Counted from the stretch's first letter, positions 19,143 through 31,105 are shown. The stretch is DNA of 64,000 nt from Brevibacillus ruminantium (GCF_023746555.1 NZ_CP098755.1:3732501-3796500), one strand, 5' to 3'. A program made the numbers and translations. Notes: a model not told the origin generated them from the sequence alone.

Positions 19143-19811
19143 CTATTTTTTCTCTGCAGGTGTTTCTGCTTGGGCAGACGTATTTTGCGTTGCAGGGGCT
19201 ACGTCGGCGCTTGCCATCTCTTTCTCTTCATAGAGGCGTCGTTTGATTTCCGCCCAAAGTTCATCCCGCCCTTGGCCTGTTTCTGACGAAAAGATCAGAA
19301 GCGTATCAGTCGGACGCAGCTTTAGCTGCTCGCGAATGATTTTGGTATGCTGCAGCCAGCGGCCACGCGCAATTTTATCCCCTTTGGTTGCGACGACAAC
19401 GGTGGGAATTCCAATTTCCTTGCACCATTCGTACATGGCAATATCATCTTTGCTGGGCGCATGGCGGATATCGACCAATTGGATAATAAAACGCAGCTCT
19501 TCCCGCTTGCTCAGATACGATTCGATCATTTTTCCCCACTGTCCCTTGATCGATTTCGATACCTTGGCGTAGCCATATCCAGGGAAGTCCACAAAATAGA
19601 GCATTTTATTTACTTGAAAATAGTTAAGCGTCTGAGTTTTTCCCGGCTTTTGACTGGTGCGGGCAAGTCCTTTGCGGTTCATCATCTTGTTTAGCAGCGA
19701 GGACTTGCCGACGTTAGAGCGGCCTACCAAAGCGATTTCCGGCAGGCCGTCCGTCGGGTATTGAGCGGGTCCGACAGCACTAATGATAAATTCAGCGGAG
19801 GTAATCTTCAT
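19143..19811 (-). CDS. ysxC: Ribosome biogenesis GTPase YsxC/EngB
   Basis: 222 residues. The G-protein motifs are GRSNVGKSSLL (G1, 30-40), KPGKTQT (G2), DFPGYGYAKV (G3), ATKGDKIARG (G4) and FSSETGQG (G5). The family assembles the 50S ribosomal subunit and is essential in Bacilli. The usual length is about 195 residues; here the tail runs on for about 25 Ala/Glu/Thr-rich residues after RLYEEKEM, probably disordered. The ATG overlaps the lon stop by one base (TGATG), so it is the last gene of the lon transcript. Confidence 0.96.
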   Translation of the reverse strand: MKITSAEFIISAVGPAQYPTDGLPEIALVGRSNVGKSSLLNKMMNRKGLARTSQKPGKTQTLNYFQVNKMLYFVDFPGYGYAKVSKSIKGQWGKMIESYLSKREELRFIIQLVDIRHAPSKDDIAMYEWCKEIGIPTVVVATKGDKIARGRWLQHTKIIREQLKLRPTDTLLIFSSETGQGRDELWAEIKRRLYEEKEMASADVAPATQNTSAQAETPAEKK

Positions 19812-22147
19812 CAGGATTCACCAGCCGTTTTCTTGACTAACGCATGACGAAGGACTTCATCCAGATGCTCCACTGGAATGAACTTCAGGTCATTCCGCAC
19901 GCTCTCCGGTATATCGTCAATGTCTTTTTCATTGTCTTTGGGCAAGATGACCGTCGTCAAACCAGCGCGATGAGCGGAAAGGGATTTCTCCTTAAGTCCG
20001 CCGATTGGCAGGACGCGGCCGCGCAGGGTGATTTCCCCCGTCATCCCCACTTCTTTGCGCACCGGGATTCCCGTGAGTGCTGAGATCAAGGCCGTCGCCA
20101 TCGTGATCCCTGCGGAAGGTCCGTCTTTGGGTATGGCACCTTCGGGAACGTGAATATGGATATCGTTCTTCTCATGGAAATGGGGATCGATCTCCCACTC
20201 GGCTGCGCGGGAACGGATGTAGCTAAAGGCTGCCTGCGCAGACTCCTTCATCACGTCGCCCAATTGTCCGGTAAGGGTAAGCTTTCCTTTGCCTGGCAGG
20301 ATGGAAACCTCTACATTCAGCGTATCACCGCCAGCTTCCGTCCAGGCAAGCCCAGTGACCGAGCCGATCTGGTCTTCCTTCTCTGCCAAGCCATAGCGGA
20401 AACGCGGCTTGCCCAGCAGACCTTCAATCGTTTTGGCCGTGACGACAACGCGCTTTTTCTCGCCGCTGACAATCAGCTTGGCCGCCTTCCGACAGATGTT
20501 GGCTGCCTCGCGGTTCAGGTTGCGCACACCCGCTTCACGCGTGTACTGGCGAATCACCTTGAGCATCGCTTCTTCCTGAATCTGCAGCTTATCCTTGCCC
20601 AGTCCGTGGTCTTCCATTTGTTTTGGCAACAGATAGCCACGCAGGATGTTCAGTTTTTCCAGCTCGGTGTACCCAGAAATGGAGATGACCTCCATCCGGT
20701 CGAGCAGCGGTCGCGGAATGGTGTGCAGGCTGTTGGCCGTCGTGATGAACATGACATTGGTCAAGTCATACGTCTCTTCAATATAGTGATCACTGAACTT
20801 GTCATTCTGGTTCGGATCGAGCACTTCCAGCAAAGCAGACGCAGGGTCGCCGCGGAAATCAGAGGCCAGTTTATCAATCTCATCCAGAAGGAATACGGGA
20901 TTGACAGTACCCGCCTGTTTCATTCCTTGAATAATCCGTCCAGGGAGAGCGCCGACATAGGTACGGCGATGTCCGCGAATCTCTGCTTCGTCACGCACCC
21001 CTCCCAGGGAAATCCGGACGAATTCGCGCTCCAGTGCACGCGCAATAGAACGGGCCAATGAAGTTTTCCCCACGCCCGGAGGACCAACCAGACAGAGAAT
21101 CGGGCCACGCATGGAATTGACCAGCTTTTGGACAGCCAGGTATTCCAGCACCCGCTCTTTTGGTTTTTCCAGGCCGTAGTGATCTTCGTTCAAAACATCT
21201 TCGGCATGCTGTATGTCCAGATTATCTATCGTTTTCTTCGTCCAGGGCAGGGCCAAAAGAGTGTCAATGTAGGTTCGAATCACGGAACCTTCCGCAGAAG
21301 TTGACGGCATTTTCTCCAGGCGTTCCAGCTCTTTCTCAATCTTGTTTTTGATCCGTTCCGGAGCGTCCGATTTTTCCAGTTGGGAGCGCAGCTCGTCAAC
21401 TTCGCCCTGTCGTCCGTCCCGGTCGCCCAATTCCTTTTGGATCGCTTTCATCTGTTCGCGCAGATAGTACTCTTTTTGCGTCCGTTCCATCTGCTTTTTG
21501 ACCCGACCGCTGATTTTGCGCTCCAGCTCCAGAACCTCGCGCTCGTTATTCAGGATATCCAAGAGAATATCCAAGCGCTCTTTGATGTTGGTGGTCTCCA
21601 GAATCTCCTGTTTGTCGCGCATTTTCAGCGGCAGATGAGAGGCAATGACATCGGCAAGACGTCCTGGCTCCTCAATGTCACTGACGGAGGTAAGTGTCTC
21701 CGGGGATACTTTCTTGGATAGCTTGATGAACTGCTCAAAATGAGTGAGCACAGCTCGCATCAATGCTTCTGCTTCGTTTTGATCTGTATTTTCTTCCTCC
21801 AGGTAGGTGATGACTACCTGAAAATATTCGTCCTGCTTCACATACTCTTCAATTCTGGCCCGCTGCAGACCTTCCACCAGAACCCGGATGGTTCCGTTGG
21901 GCAGCTTCAGCATTTGTTTGACCCGTGCTACAGTGCCGACAGAATAAATCTGATCGGCCTCTGGTTCTTCTATATGGACTTCCTCCTGCGTGGCCAACAA
22001 AATCTTATTGTCATCCACCATGGCTTGCTCCAGTGCGCGAACGGATTTATCCCGTCCCACATCAAGATGCAGCACCATGGACGGATACACCAGCAACCCG
22101 CGCAACGGGAGGAGTGGAATCTCTCGTTTTCCGGAACGATCGCCCAA
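19811..22147 (-). CDS. lon: ATP-dependent protease Lon
   Basis: 778 residues from TTG at 22147. AAGGAGAGG lies nine bases upstream of this TTG; an ATG 14 codons earlier (22189) has no ribosome site, and its extra residues would be translated from the ribosome site itself. The LAN domain begins [21 protein letters not shown]. The AAA+ module has GPPGVGKTS (Walker A), VFLLDEIDK (Walker B) and an arginine finger in PRPLLDRME. The protease domain has DGPSAG (catalytic Ser) and the dyad Lys in [10 protein letters not shown]. It degrades damaged and regulatory proteins. It follows lonB after a terminator, so it probably also has its own promoter. Confidence 0.97.
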   Translation of the reverse strand: MGDRSGKREIPLLPLRGLLVYPSMVLHLDVGRDKSVRALEQAMVDDNKILLATQEEVHIEEPEADQIYSVGTVARVKQMLKLPNGTIRVLVEGLQRARIEEYVKQDEYFQVVITYLEEENTDQNEAEALMRAVLTHFEQFIKLSKKVSPETLTSVSDIEEPGRLADVIASHLPLKMRDKQEILETTNIKERLDILLDILNNEREVLELERKISGRVKKQMERTQKEYYLREQMKAIQKELGDRDGRQGEVDELRSQLEKSDAPERIKNKIEKELERLEKMPSTSAEGSVIRTYIDTLLALPWTKKTIDNLDIQHAEDVLNEDHYGLEKPKERVLEYLAVQKLVNSMRGPILCLVGPPGVGKTSLARSIARALEREFVRISLGGVRDEAEIRGHRRTYVGALPGRIIQGMKQAGTVNPVFLLDEIDKLASDFRGDPASALLEVLDPNQNDKFSDHYIEETYDLTNVMFITTANSLHTIPRPLLDRMEVISISGYTELEKLNILRGYLLPKQMEDHGLGKDKLQIQEEAMLKVIRQYTREAGVRNLNREAANICRKAAKLIVSGEKKRVVVTAKTIEGLLGKPRFRYGLAEKEDQIGSVTGLAWTEAGGDTLNVEVSILPGKGKLTLTGQLGDVMKESAQAAFSYIRSRAAEWEIDPHFHEKNDIHIHVPEGAIPKDGPSAGITMATALISALTGIPVRKEVGMTGEITLRGRVLPIGGLKEKSLSAHRAGLTTVILPKDNEKDIDDIPESVRNDLKFIPVEHLDEVLRHALVKKTAGES

Positions 22148-22256
22148 GCTTATGCACCTCTCCTTGATCTGAACAGTCTTTGCAGTCATTTTTTCAAAAG
22201 TGGACCCATCTCTTTTTCCGCTTGCTCACGCGGGAATCCAACTTTTTTTTACAAGC

Positions 22257-22283
22257 AAAAACGGCCCGTGAACAGCCGTTTTT
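22257..22283 (-). terminator. Terminator after lonB
   Basis: AAAAACGGC (22257-22265) pairs with GCCGTTTTT (22275-22283). On the minus strand the second arm runs into T residues. It separates lonB from lon. A second, weaker stem (TCTCCC/GGGAGA, about 22305-22323) lies between it and lonB. Confidence 0.8.
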
Positions 22284-22392
22284 GATCGTCCTGACACGCT
22301 TCTTCTCCCTTCTTTTGGGAGAGTAGTCGAAGCTTCTTATCATTGTAGCGTAAACAGAATCCGATGTCTAATTTCAGCGTGCTGTTCCACAC

Positions 22393-24090
22393 TTACAAGG
22401 AGAGAGGGGAAGAAGCCAGATCTTCCGCGGGCAGTTGCAGTGTAAAACCGGTGCTTTCTACTTCCGGCTCTGCGGCTTTTATGAGCGCTGCTTCCAATAC
22501 CTGCGATACGGTGGATACCGGGATCACCTCGATGCTCTCCAGCTCTTCGAAGATGGTCTGCCAGTTCTCTTCCGGTACGAGCACACGAGTGGCCCCTGCC
22601 GCTTTGGCAGCCTCCACCTTGGCAACCACACCGCCTACCGGTTTTACTTTTCCGTGGATACTGACCTCTCCCGTCATCGCCAACAAATTATCCACGGGGA
22701 TTTCCTTGATCGCTGAATAAATGGCTGTTGCAATGGCGATTCCCGCTGATGGGCCATCTACGGGAACTCCCCCTGGAAAGTTGACGTGGATATCGTAATC
22801 AAAGGGGCGGATACCCAAGTGATGAAGCACGGTCAACACGTTGTCGATGGAACCCATGGCCATGGACTTTCGCCGGATGGTCCGGCCCCGCCCACCAATT
22901 TCCTCCTGCTCGGCAAGACCCGTCGTGGTGATCCGCCCATTTCCCGGGACGGCAGCCAGAGTCGCAGTCACTTCCAGCTCCATGACACTCCCCATGTTTG
23001 GCCCGTAAACGGCCAACCCGTTTACCAGTCCCACCTGAGGGGTCGCATGAACCTGTTTCTCTTGACGCGGGGATTTTTGACTGCTGTGCACAACCCATTC
23101 CACATCGCAGGATTTGATCACGTTGCGCTTCTCGGTCAAAGCGATCCCGGCCGCAATTTGCACGGTGTTGATCGCTTCACGCCCATTGGTTGCGTAGCGT
23201 TCGATCACTTGCACAGCTTCATCCTCCATCGCAAGCTCCATTTTTCCGCCAGCGGTACGGACGATGCTGCCAATCTCCGCCGGTTTCAACGGACGGAAAA
23301 AAATCTCCAGACAGCGGGAACGCAGTGCGGGAGGCAGCTCTTCCGGCATGCGCGTCGTGGCTCCCACCAAGCGAAAATCTGCCGGCAGGCCGTACTTGAA
23401 TATTTCATGGATATGCGCAGGAATCTGCGTATTTTCTTCACTGTAATAAGCACTCTCGAGGATCACTTTGCGATCTTCCAGAACTTTTAACAGCTTGTTC
23501 ATCTGGACAGGGTGAAGCTCACCGATCTCATCGAGGAACAAGACACCCCCATGGGCTTTGGTCACGGCTCCTGGTTTCGGTTGCGGCACCCCGGCCTGGC
23601 CAAGCGCTCCCGCTCCCTGGTAAATCGGATCGTGAACGGACCCGATCAAAGGATCGGCAATTCCCCGTTCGTCAAAGCGGGCGATCGTGGCGTCGATTTC
23701 AATAAACTTGGCGTCACCTGAAAAGGGAGACAGACTGTTTTTCTTCGCCTCTTCCAATACAACGCGGGCAGCCGCTGTCTTGCCCACACCCGGCGGTCCG
23801 TAAATAATGACATGCTGTGGATTGGGACCGCATAATGCAGCTCGCAGCGCCCGCAGGCCATCCTCTTGTCCGACAATTTCATCCATGGCGGCAGGACGGG
23901 TTTTTTCCGATAACGGCTCCGTCAATGCGATCATTCGCATCCGGCGCAGTTGGTCCATATCTTTGCGCGATTCCTTCTCACTTGAGGTTTTATTTGTCCG
24001 CTGGGCACGCAGCAATTTCCAAAAATAGGTACCAATAATGATTGCCACAACCACTTCTACACAGGCAATCACAAGTGTTGTATAGTTCAT
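22393..24090 (-). CDS. lonB: Lon-like protease LonB
   Basis: 565 residues. Residues 4-25 form one transmembrane anchor (LVIACVEVVVAIIIGTYFW), absent from LonA. The AAA+ module has [29 protein letters not shown] and PPALRSRCLEIFF. The S16 protease domain has PVDGPSAGIAIAT (Ser near 448) and GKVKPVGGVVAKVEAA with the dyad Lys. In Bacillus subtilis the matching gene precedes lonA and is transcribed in the forespore by sigma-F. The start has GGGAGGG seven bases upstream. No reliable sporulation promoter could be picked out by eye. Confidence 0.95.
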   Translation of the reverse strand: MNYTTLVIACVEVVVAIIIGTYFWKLLRAQRTNKTSSEKESRKDMDQLRRMRMIALTEPLSEKTRPAAMDEIVGQEDGLRALRAALCGPNPQHVIIYGPPGVGKTAAARVVLEEAKKNSLSPFSGDAKFIEIDATIARFDERGIADPLIGSVHDPIYQGAGALGQAGVPQPKPGAVTKAHGGVLFLDEIGELHPVQMNKLLKVLEDRKVILESAYYSEENTQIPAHIHEIFKYGLPADFRLVGATTRMPEELPPALRSRCLEIFFRPLKPAEIGSIVRTAGGKMELAMEDEAVQVIERYATNGREAINTVQIAAGIALTEKRNVIKSCDVEWVVHSSQKSPRQEKQVHATPQVGLVNGLAVYGPNMGSVMELEVTATLAAVPGNGRITTTGLAEQEEIGGRGRTIRRKSMAMGSIDNVLTVLHHLGIRPFDYDIHVNFPGGVPVDGPSAGIAIATAIYSAIKEIPVDNLLAMTGEVSIHGKVKPVGGVVAKVEAAKAAGATRVLVPEENWQTIFEELESIEVIPVSTVSQVLEAALIKAAEPEVESTGFTLQLPAEDLASSPLSL

Positions 24091-24269
24091 CCGCAGTCCC
24101 TCCCATGCTCACTGGCAGCTATTTCGCAGACTGTTTGTCGTTCTTTATTCGCCAACAAACAAGCCTTTCGTTCGCGTCTCTTGAACTATAATGAGTAGTA
24201 TTGCCTGCCAATCCTGGGTGTAAACTTAAAAACCAGTGAACCCACCCCTGCCACTCTGTGCCATATGAC

Positions 24270-24300
24270 AAAAAACCCACCTCCAAAAAGAGGTGGGTTT
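24270..24300 (-). terminator. Terminator after clpX
   Basis: AAACCCACCTC and GAGGTGGGTTT form an 11-bp stem with a short A-rich loop; the minus strand continues into a T-run (A-run from 24270). It lies 19 bases after the clpX stop. Confidence 0.9.
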
Positions 24301-24318
24301 CTCATTTCACATATTGGA

Positions 24319-25584
<1,266 letters not shown>

Positions 25585-25606
25585 GCACGTATCACCTCAC
25601 TACGAG

Positions 25607-26188
25607 TCAGTTTTTCCGCTCAATAATGGCGTCGATCAATCCGTACGCTTTAGCTTCCTCTGCGCTCATAAAATTGTCCCGATCGGTGTCTTTTGCCACT
25701 GTCTCGTATGGCTGACCAGAGCGATCTGCTAAAATTTCGTTTAACTGACGCTTGGTTTTCAAAATCCATTCGGTGTGAATGCGAATATCCTCCGCCTGGC
25801 CGCGAACACCACCCAGCGGTTGGTGAATCATCACCTCGCTGTTAGGCAGGGCAAAGCGCTTCCCTTTGGCTCCCGCTGACAGCAATACGGCTCCCATACT
25901 GGCAGCCATGCCTATGCAAATCGTGGACACATCCGGTTTGATAAATTGCATCGTGTCATAAATGGCAAGTCCGGCCGTGACCGAGCCGCCTGGCGAGTTT
26001 ATGTACAGATGGATGTCCTTCTCCGGGTCTTCTGCTTGCAGGAAAAGCAATTGCGCGACCACGACATTGGCCACATCATCGTCAATTTCACTGCCCAGAA
26101 AAATGATCCGGTCTTTCAGGAGCCGCGAGTAGATATCGTACGCGCGTTCTCCCCGGTTTGTTTGTTCAATCACCATTGGTATTACCAT
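25607..26188 (-). CDS. clpP: ClpP, proteolytic subunit
   Basis: 193 residues from ATG at 26188, which has GGAGGAG eight bases upstream; the frame is open 26 codons further but that part is not ClpP-like and lacks a ribosome site. Catalytic Ser97 (GMAASMGA) and His122 (IHQPLGG) are in place, with the Asp in the expected later position, and [16 protein letters not shown] is the handle region. In Bacillus subtilis clpP lies away from clpX; here it sits between tig and clpX as in proteobacteria and clostridia. I see no tandem GGTCAAA heptads of a CtsR operator upstream. Confidence 0.97.
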   Translation of the reverse strand: MVIPMVIEQTNRGERAYDIYSRLLKDRIIFLGSEIDDDVANVVVAQLLFLQAEDPEKDIHLYINSPGGSVTAGLAIYDTMQFIKPDVSTICIGMAASMGAVLLSAGAKGKRFALPNSEVMIHQPLGGVRGQAEDIRIHTEWILKTKRQLNEILADRSGQPYETVAKDTDRDNFMSAEEAKAYGLIDAIIERKN

Positions 26189-26328
26189 ATGTATTCTCCT
26201 CCTCTGCTCTGCGCTCAAGAGGTAATGGCAGCGAGGGTCCTGGGCTGCCCAGACGGCTGCAGGCAAAGCCTATTGAATGGGATTGCCATCACATCCGTCA
26301 AAACATTGAAAGACGCGTGTTGAAAAAC

Positions 26329-26354
26329 AAGGCACGATCAAAAAATCGTGCCTT
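26329..26354 (-). terminator. Terminator after trigger factor gene
   Basis: AAGGCACGAT (26329-26338) pairs perfectly with ATCGTGCCTT (26345-26354) and runs into TGTTTTT on the minus strand. It separates tig from clpP, so clpPX is likely transcribed from its own promoter; TTGACG followed by a poor -10 near 26280 is the best guess. Confidence 0.88.
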
Positions 26355-26412
26355 GCCTTCACAAGTCCACAAGCAATACTCGCTTCTGAACAATCATACG
26401 GTCTTCCTAAGA

Positions 26413-27705
26413 TTATGCGCTAACTTTGCTTTCTGCAACCAGGAAATCGACTGTTTTGCGAGTTTGCACATCGCGGTAAAGAGCAGCCATACCGTCTTGT
26501 GCAGAGAAGATCTTGCGCAGTTCATCAGCCGGACGGCCGTATACGCCAGCCAGCTTTTCCAGCTCAGCGGTTACATCTTCTTCTACAACTTCGATGTTTT
26601 CTGCTTTTCCGACCGCTTCCAATACCAGGGAGGTGCGTACACGGGAAGTCGCATCGGCGCGCAGTTGGTCACGGAGCTGGCTTTCGTCCATGCCGGAGAA
26701 CTGGTAGTAGAGATCCAGCGTCAGGCCTTGGAATTGCAGGCGTTGTCCAAACTCTTGCACCATTTGATCCAGCTCGTGTTCGATCATGACGGCCGGGATA
26801 TCGATTTCAGCGTTCTCTGCTGCTTTCAGAACCAATTGCTCGCGAACGTATTGTTCTTTGTCTTGCGCTGCTTTTTCTTCCAGCTTTTTCTTGAGGTCAG
26901 CTTTCAGTTCATCCAGCGTGTCGAACTCGCTCACATCTTTTGCGAACTCATCGTCCAGTTCAGGCAGGTTTTTGCGCTTCAAGCTGTTCAGCTTCACTTT
27001 GAAAACAGCTTCTTTTCCTGCGAGATTCGGAGAGTGGTACTCTTCTGGGAATGTTACTTGGATTTCTTTTTCTTCACCGATGTTCATTCCTACGACTTGC
27101 TCTTCAAAACCGGCGATGAAAGTACCGGAACCCAGCTCCAAAGAGTAGTCCTCAGCCTTACCACCTTCGAATGCTACACCATCCTGGAAGCCTTCGAAGT
27201 CGATGATCGCAGTATCGCTGTTTTGAGCCGCGCCTTCTTCTACTGCTACCAGCTCAGCGTGGCGCTCTTGCATGCGCTTCAGTTCTGCATCTACGTCTTC
27301 ATCAGATACAGTGAACTCTTTTGGTTCAATCGTCAGGTTTTTGTAGTCACCCAGTTTTACTTCCGGCTTGACTGTTACAGTCGCCTTGAAGATCAGGGTT
27401 TTGCCTTGTTCCATCTGTTCCACGTCTACATCCGGGCGATCGACAGGCTCAATCCCTGCTTCGCGAACGGCTTGTCCGTATGCAGTTGGAAGGATGATAT
27501 CCAATGCATCCTGATAGAGAGATTCTACACCAAAACGCGCTTCAAACATTTTGCGCGGTACTTTCCCTTTACGGAAGCCCGGTACGTTAACCTTTTTGGA
27601 TACTTTTTTGAACGCCTGATCCAGTGCTGTATCTACCTGTGAAGCATCTACTTCAACCGTCAGGACTCCCTGGTTATTCTCTAACTTTTCCCATTTTACT
27701 GCCAC
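26413..27705 (-). CDS. tig: Trigger factor, ribosome-bound chaperone
   Basis: 430 residues from GTG at 27705 after AGGAGGGG. The ribosome-binding domain contains [18 protein letters not shown], the loop that touches protein L23. The FKBP-like prolyl isomerase domain spans about 160-245 ([53 protein letters not shown]), and the helical C-terminal domain follows. It holds nascent chains as they leave the ribosome. It has its own promoter and terminator. Confidence 0.97.
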   Translation of the reverse strand: MAVKWEKLENNQGVLTVEVDASQVDTALDQAFKKVSKKVNVPGFRKGKVPRKMFEARFGVESLYQDALDIILPTAYGQAVREAGIEPVDRPDVDVEQMEQGKTLIFKATVTVKPEVKLGDYKNLTIEPKEFTVSDEDVDAELKRMQERHAELVAVEEGAAQNSDTAIIDFEGFQDGVAFEGGKAEDYSLELGSGTFIAGFEEQVVGMNIGEEKEIQVTFPEEYHSPNLAGKEAVFKVKLNSLKRKNLPELDDEFAKDVSEFDTLDELKADLKKKLEEKAAQDKEQYVREQLVLKAAENAEIDIPAVMIEHELDQMVQEFGQRLQFQGLTLDLYYQFSGMDESQLRDQLRADATSRVRTSLVLEAVGKAENIEVVEEDVTAELEKLAGVYGRPADELRKIFSAQDGMAALYRDVQTRKTVDFLVAESKVSA

Positions 27706-27806
27706 GTAAACTTCCCCTCCTAGATTGGATCCACAGAAACATCGTCTGTCCTTTCTAGCAGGAACTAGCGACAGAGCGATGCAATTCTAGCCATTATAAC
27801 CATTTA

Positions 27807-27834
27807 AGTATAGCATATATTCATCGATTTTCAA
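27807..27834 (-). promoter_or_regulatory. tig promoter (sigma-A type)
   Basis: On the minus strand TTGAAA (27834-27829), a 16-base spacer and TATACT (27812-27807). It starts right after the ysnB stop codon and gives a leader of about 100 bases before tig. Confidence 0.7.
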
Positions 27835-27838
27835 GAAG

Positions 27839-28363
27839 TCAACTCCGCACGGAAAAAGTTCCTCCGAGCTTCGGAGCTGGTTCTCCCCGGTGGTCGTAAT
27901 AGGTGACCTGAAGCGAGATTTTCCCTTCCTTTTCTCCCAAATGCTCGAGGCAGACATACGTCGGTAAATCATAGCCCCGCGGCAGCTGCAGACTGCCTGG
28001 ATTCAGGAAGAGAATGTCGCGCTCTACCGCACATCCTGGCATATGGGAATGACCAAACAGCACGACGTTGGCCCCCGTCTCCTCTGCCCGGTAATGCAGG
28101 CGCAGAAGCGAGTTTTTGACGTTGTACAAATGACCGTGTGTCTGCAGGATGTTCAGTCCCTTCCAGGCCGTCTGCCGCTCCGTCGGCACATCCGAGGAAA
28201 AATCGCAGTTTCCCTTCACGAGCAGCATTTGTGAAAACGGCTCCCGGGTATGGTCAACACAGTAATCTCCGCAGTGAAATACCGCCTCCGCCTTGTGCCT
28301 TTCGACTACTTCCTTTACTTCGCCAACCAGTCCGTGCGTGTCACTCAGGATGAGAATGCCCAT
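27839..28363 (-). CDS. ysnB: YfcE/YsnB-type metallophosphoesterase
   Basis: 174 residues with all motifs of the small calcineurin-like phosphodiesterases: SDTHG (7-11), HCGDY near 31, VKGNCD near 50, THGH near 75 and FGHSHMP near 100. Proteins of this type hydrolyse phosphodiesters with two metal ions; the natural substrate is not known. It follows rdgB by 28 bases with GAGGAGA upstream, and keeps the rph-ysnA-ysnB order of Bacillus subtilis. Confidence 0.92.
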   Translation of the reverse strand: MGILILSDTHGLVGEVKEVVERHKAEAVFHCGDYCVDHTREPFSQMLLVKGNCDFSSDVPTERQTAWKGLNILQTHGHLYNVKNSLLRLHYRAEETGANVVLFGHSHMPGCAVERDILFLNPGSLQLPRGYDLPTYVCLEHLGEKEGKISLQVTYYDHRGEPAPKLGGTFSVRS

Positions 28364-28391
28364 TTCTCCTCACTCTCCTCAGAAGAGCCGT

Positions 28392-28994
28392 CTATTCCTT
28401 TTCCTTTAACGCTGAGAGCAGATTTTGCATCGCCATGGCACGGTGACTGATCCGGTTTTTCTCCTCCGGAGCCAGCTGTGCCATGGTTTTATTCTGCTCA
28501 GGCAGGTAAAAGACTGGATCGTATCCAAAACCGTTTGTTCCCGCCGGTTCGTCGACGATGATGCCTGCGCAGTAGCCTGAGGAGATAACAGGCTCCCGGC
28601 CTGGCTCCACCAGCGCAAGAACGCAGCGAAATCTTGCCGTTCGCTCATCTGCGGGAACGGCAGACAGCTCAGCCAAAAGTTTGCGCCAGTTCGCCTCATC
28701 GGTTGCGTCCTCTCCAGCGAAGCCTGCAGAGTAAACGCCCGGACGGCCATCCAGAGCATCTACCTCTAAACCGGAGTCATCACCGACTGCCGGCATTCCC
28801 AAGTATGTAGAGATGACCCTTGCTTTTTTCAGTGCATTGGCTTCAAATGTGTCGCCGTCTTCGATAACCTCCGGGACCCCTTCAAAGTCATCGAGGCTGA
28901 TCCCTTCCCAGCCCAGTTCGGCAAACAACTTGTTAAACTCTTTTACTTTTCCTTTGTTTCTCGTGGCCAGTACCACTTTTCTCGGTTCAGACAT
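28392..28994 (-). CDS. rdgB: XTP/dITP pyrophosphatase (RdgB/HAM1 family)
   Basis: 200 residues. [12 protein letters not shown] (8-19), [33 protein letters not shown] and [12 protein letters not shown] are the family signatures that form the metal and base pocket. It hydrolyses non-canonical purine triphosphates such as XTP and dITP to monophosphates and so keeps them out of nucleic acids. The start overlaps the end of rph by eight bases, with GGAGG upstream. It corresponds to Bacillus subtilis ysnA. Confidence 0.96.
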   Translation of the reverse strand: MSEPRKVVLATRNKGKVKEFNKLFAELGWEGISLDDFEGVPEVIEDGDTFEANALKKARVISTYLGMPAVGDDSGLEVDALDGRPGVYSAGFAGEDATDEANWRKLLAELSAVPADERTARFRCVLALVEPGREPVISSGYCAGIIVDEPAGTNGFGYDPVFYLPEQNKTMAQLAPEEKNRISHRAMAMQNLLSALKEKE

Positions 28995-29760
28995 GTTTTT
29001 CCTCCGTTACAGTTGCCTGCTCGCTTTTTTCAAAGGAGAGCGTCACATCATGCAGGGATTCTTTTTGGGCGACAAACAGTTGATCGATACCTTTTTTCGC
29101 CAGTGTCAGCATTTCCTGTAGTTGGTCGACGGAAAAAGGCGCTTCCTCCCCTGTTCCCTGCAGCTCGACGAATTTCCCCTGTCCCGTCATGACGACATTC
29201 ATGTCTACCGTGGCGGACGAATCTTCTTTGTAATTTAAGTCGAGCATCGTTTCTCCCTCAATGATACCCACCGAGGTGGCTGCGAGCAGATCATGCAGCG
29301 GCAATTGCTTCCACGTACCGTTTTTCACCAGTTTATCCATCGCTTCCACCATCGCGACATAGGCACCGGTAATCGATGCCGTTCGGGTGCCGCCATCTGC
29401 CTGAATTACGTCACAGTCGATCCAGATTGTCCGCTCTCCCATCGCTTCCAGATGGACGACTGAACGCAAGGCACGCCCGATCAGCCGCTGAATTTCCATG
29501 GTTCTGCCTGCTACTTTTCCCTTGGAAGATTCCCGCGGGTTGCGTGTTTCGGTCGCGCGAGGAAGCATGGCATACTCGGCTGTAATCCATCCCTTGCCGC
29601 CGCCACGCATAAAGGGCGGCACACGATCCTCCAATGTCGCCGTGCAGATTACTTTGGTATCCCCTACCTCGATCAGGCAAGACCCTTCTGCGTGCTTGAT
29701 GTAGTTGCGCGTAATCTTGACCGGACGCAATTGGTCATGGGAACGGCCATCATGTCTCAT
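28987..29760 (-). CDS. rph: Ribonuclease PH
   Basis: 257 residues. [20 protein letters not shown] begins the PNPase-like fold. [29 protein letters not shown] and [22 protein letters not shown] carry the phosphate-binding arginines and catalytic aspartates. The enzyme trims the 3' end of tRNA precursors using phosphate. The start has AGGAGG eight bases upstream. It is followed by rdgB and ysnB in one transcript. Confidence 0.97.
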   Translation of the reverse strand: MRHDGRSHDQLRPVKITRNYIKHAEGSCLIEVGDTKVICTATLEDRVPPFMRGGGKGWITAEYAMLPRATETRNPRESSKGKVAGRTMEIQRLIGRALRSVVHLEAMGERTIWIDCDVIQADGGTRTASITGAYVAMVEAMDKLVKNGTWKQLPLHDLLAATSVGIIEGETMLDLNYKEDSSATVDMNVVMTGQGKFVELQGTGEEAPFSVDQLQEMLTLAKKGIDQLFVAQKESLHDVTLSFEKSEQATVTEEKHV

Positions 29761-29876
29761 TCCATGTTCCTCCTAGTTTGCTTTCATCAACTCCGCCCAT
29801 TATAGCAGAGACGGGAAAGGCGTTGCCACCCTCGGGGGGAGTCGTGTGCATTAAAGCTTTCCCTGAAAAAATAAAG

Positions 29877-29898
29877 CCACGCCGAAACAGGGGCGTGG
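29877..29898 (-). terminator. Terminator after the GerM gene
   Basis: CCACGCC (29877-29883) pairs with GGCGTGG (29892-29898); the minus strand continues CTTTATTTTTT. It lies between the GerM gene and rph. Confidence 0.85.
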
Positions 29899-29911
29899 TA
29901 GATGATCTCTA

Positions 29912-30970
29912 TCAGTACTGCATCGAGTTGATCTGAATCGGCCTGCTTACCGGCTTGGTAAAATCAAAATTTCCACTCGTCAGCGGCTTGCCTTCAACCA
30001 GGAGTTGCACATTTTTGGCCCCCGTGCTGTCGGAGATCGACAACACCAGCGATTCTAGCGCATCCGGACTGGCTTCACGGCCTTCATCGTACTTCAAGAT
30101 ATCATCACTCAGATTGACAGTGACCAAACTGTTTTCCTGCCTGACATCGAGAATGCGGGTCGTTCGCAGGAGCGAACTAAACAGTTGGGAGCCCTCTTTC
30201 GGTCCTTTGATCAGTTCTTCTACCGTAGCCTTGGCGACATTTTCTGTCTCCGGCACTAAGCGAGTGACCGGGACGAAATAAGTCCGTTTGTCATCGAGTT
30301 GTCCCTGAAAATAGATGGTTACCGACGTCGTTTTCCCAGGCACGGCTCCCTCGGCTAGCTCCAGGTTCAGCCCTTGGTTCCGGTCAAGCAGGGAGAGCGG
30401 CGTGTTGTTTGCCGGCATTTCTGCGAGCGGCGTGCCGTTTATCCAAATCTGAACGGATTTGACATTGCTGAATTCGGTAAGCGCCCGCGTCACGGCATCC
30501 ACGATTTTCTTTTCCTGTTTGTCGTCGTATTTGCGAAATTCCTTGGAAAAATCGACTGTTGCCACGCCGTCCTTGATCACCAGCCCTTTTACCTGGGTCC
30601 CTTTTGGCAAGACAGCCGAGAAGCCGCTTGGCAGCATGCTTTGCACTGGACCATCCTGAACCATGTAGGTTAATACCTGCTTGGCGACCCCTTCTTCTTT
30701 GGGCAGGGTCAACGATACAGGTACCACATATCCATTGGCATCGAGAAGATAGACGGTTCTCTCTGCCGATCCTTGCGTTGCCGCTACCGGCTCTCCGGCT
30801 GCTGCGTCTGCGGGGGAATGGGCGCCAGGTGTCTCTACTGCTACTTCTGACTGCGGCGGCGGATCGATACTGGTCGCTTCCTTCTCAGGTCCGAACAATC
30901 CGCACCCTGACAGCAGCAAGGCGCTCACTCCGACCGCTGCCGTCATTTTGCCGATGCTTCGCATTTTCAT
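29912..30970 (-). CDS. gerM: GerM-domain sporulation lipoprotein
   Basis: 352 residues from ATG at 30970 after GGAGG. Residues 1-23 are a lipoprotein leader with lipobox LLLSGC (lipidated Cys23). A Pro/Ser-rich linker follows to about 75, then two GerM domains: the first with TVYLLDANGYVVPVSLTLP and SVQIWINGTPLAEM, the second with SVTIYFQGQLDDKRTYFVPV and NVQLLVEGKPL. In Bacillus subtilis the equivalent gene, also beside racE and rph, is made under sigma-E and is needed for normal spore envelope and germination. The lipid anchor places it outside the membrane. The symbol rests on domains and synteny. Confidence 0.92.
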   Translation of the reverse strand: MKMRSIGKMTAAVGVSALLLSGCGLFGPEKEATSIDPPPQSEVAVETPGAHSPADAAAGEPVAATQGSAERTVYLLDANGYVVPVSLTLPKEEGVAKQVLTYMVQDGPVQSMLPSGFSAVLPKGTQVKGLVIKDGVATVDFSKEFRKYDDKQEKKIVDAVTRALTEFSNVKSVQIWINGTPLAEMPANNTPLSLLDRNQGLNLELAEGAVPGKTTSVTIYFQGQLDDKRTYFVPVTRLVPETENVAKATVEELIKGPKEGSQLFSSLLRTTRILDVRQENSLVTVNLSDDILKYDEGREASPDALESLVLSISDSTGAKNVQLLVEGKPLTSGNFDFTKPVSRPIQINSMQY

Positions 30971-31050
30971 GTTATCCAGCCTCCTCCAGACACTTTGTAC
31001 TAACATGTATACGAGCATGGCTTGGGTTTATGCGTTGTTTGTCCGAAAAG

Positions 31051-31096
31051 AAAGGTTCTTTCCCGCCATGAAATCCAGACGGAAAAAGAACCTTTT
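31051..31096 (-). terminator. Terminator after racE
   Basis: AAAGGTTCTTTCCCG (from 31051) pairs with CGGAAAAAGAACCTTT (to about 31096) with one bulge. On the minus strand the structure is followed by CTTTTC. It lies just before the GerM gene. Confidence 0.75.
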
Positions 31097-31105
31097 GTCG
31101 TTCTT

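Noticed and set aside
26158-27642. 494-codon open frame on the plus strand
   Set aside because: It is antisense to trigger factor. The Phe/Cys/Gln-rich composition is the mirror of tig codon use.
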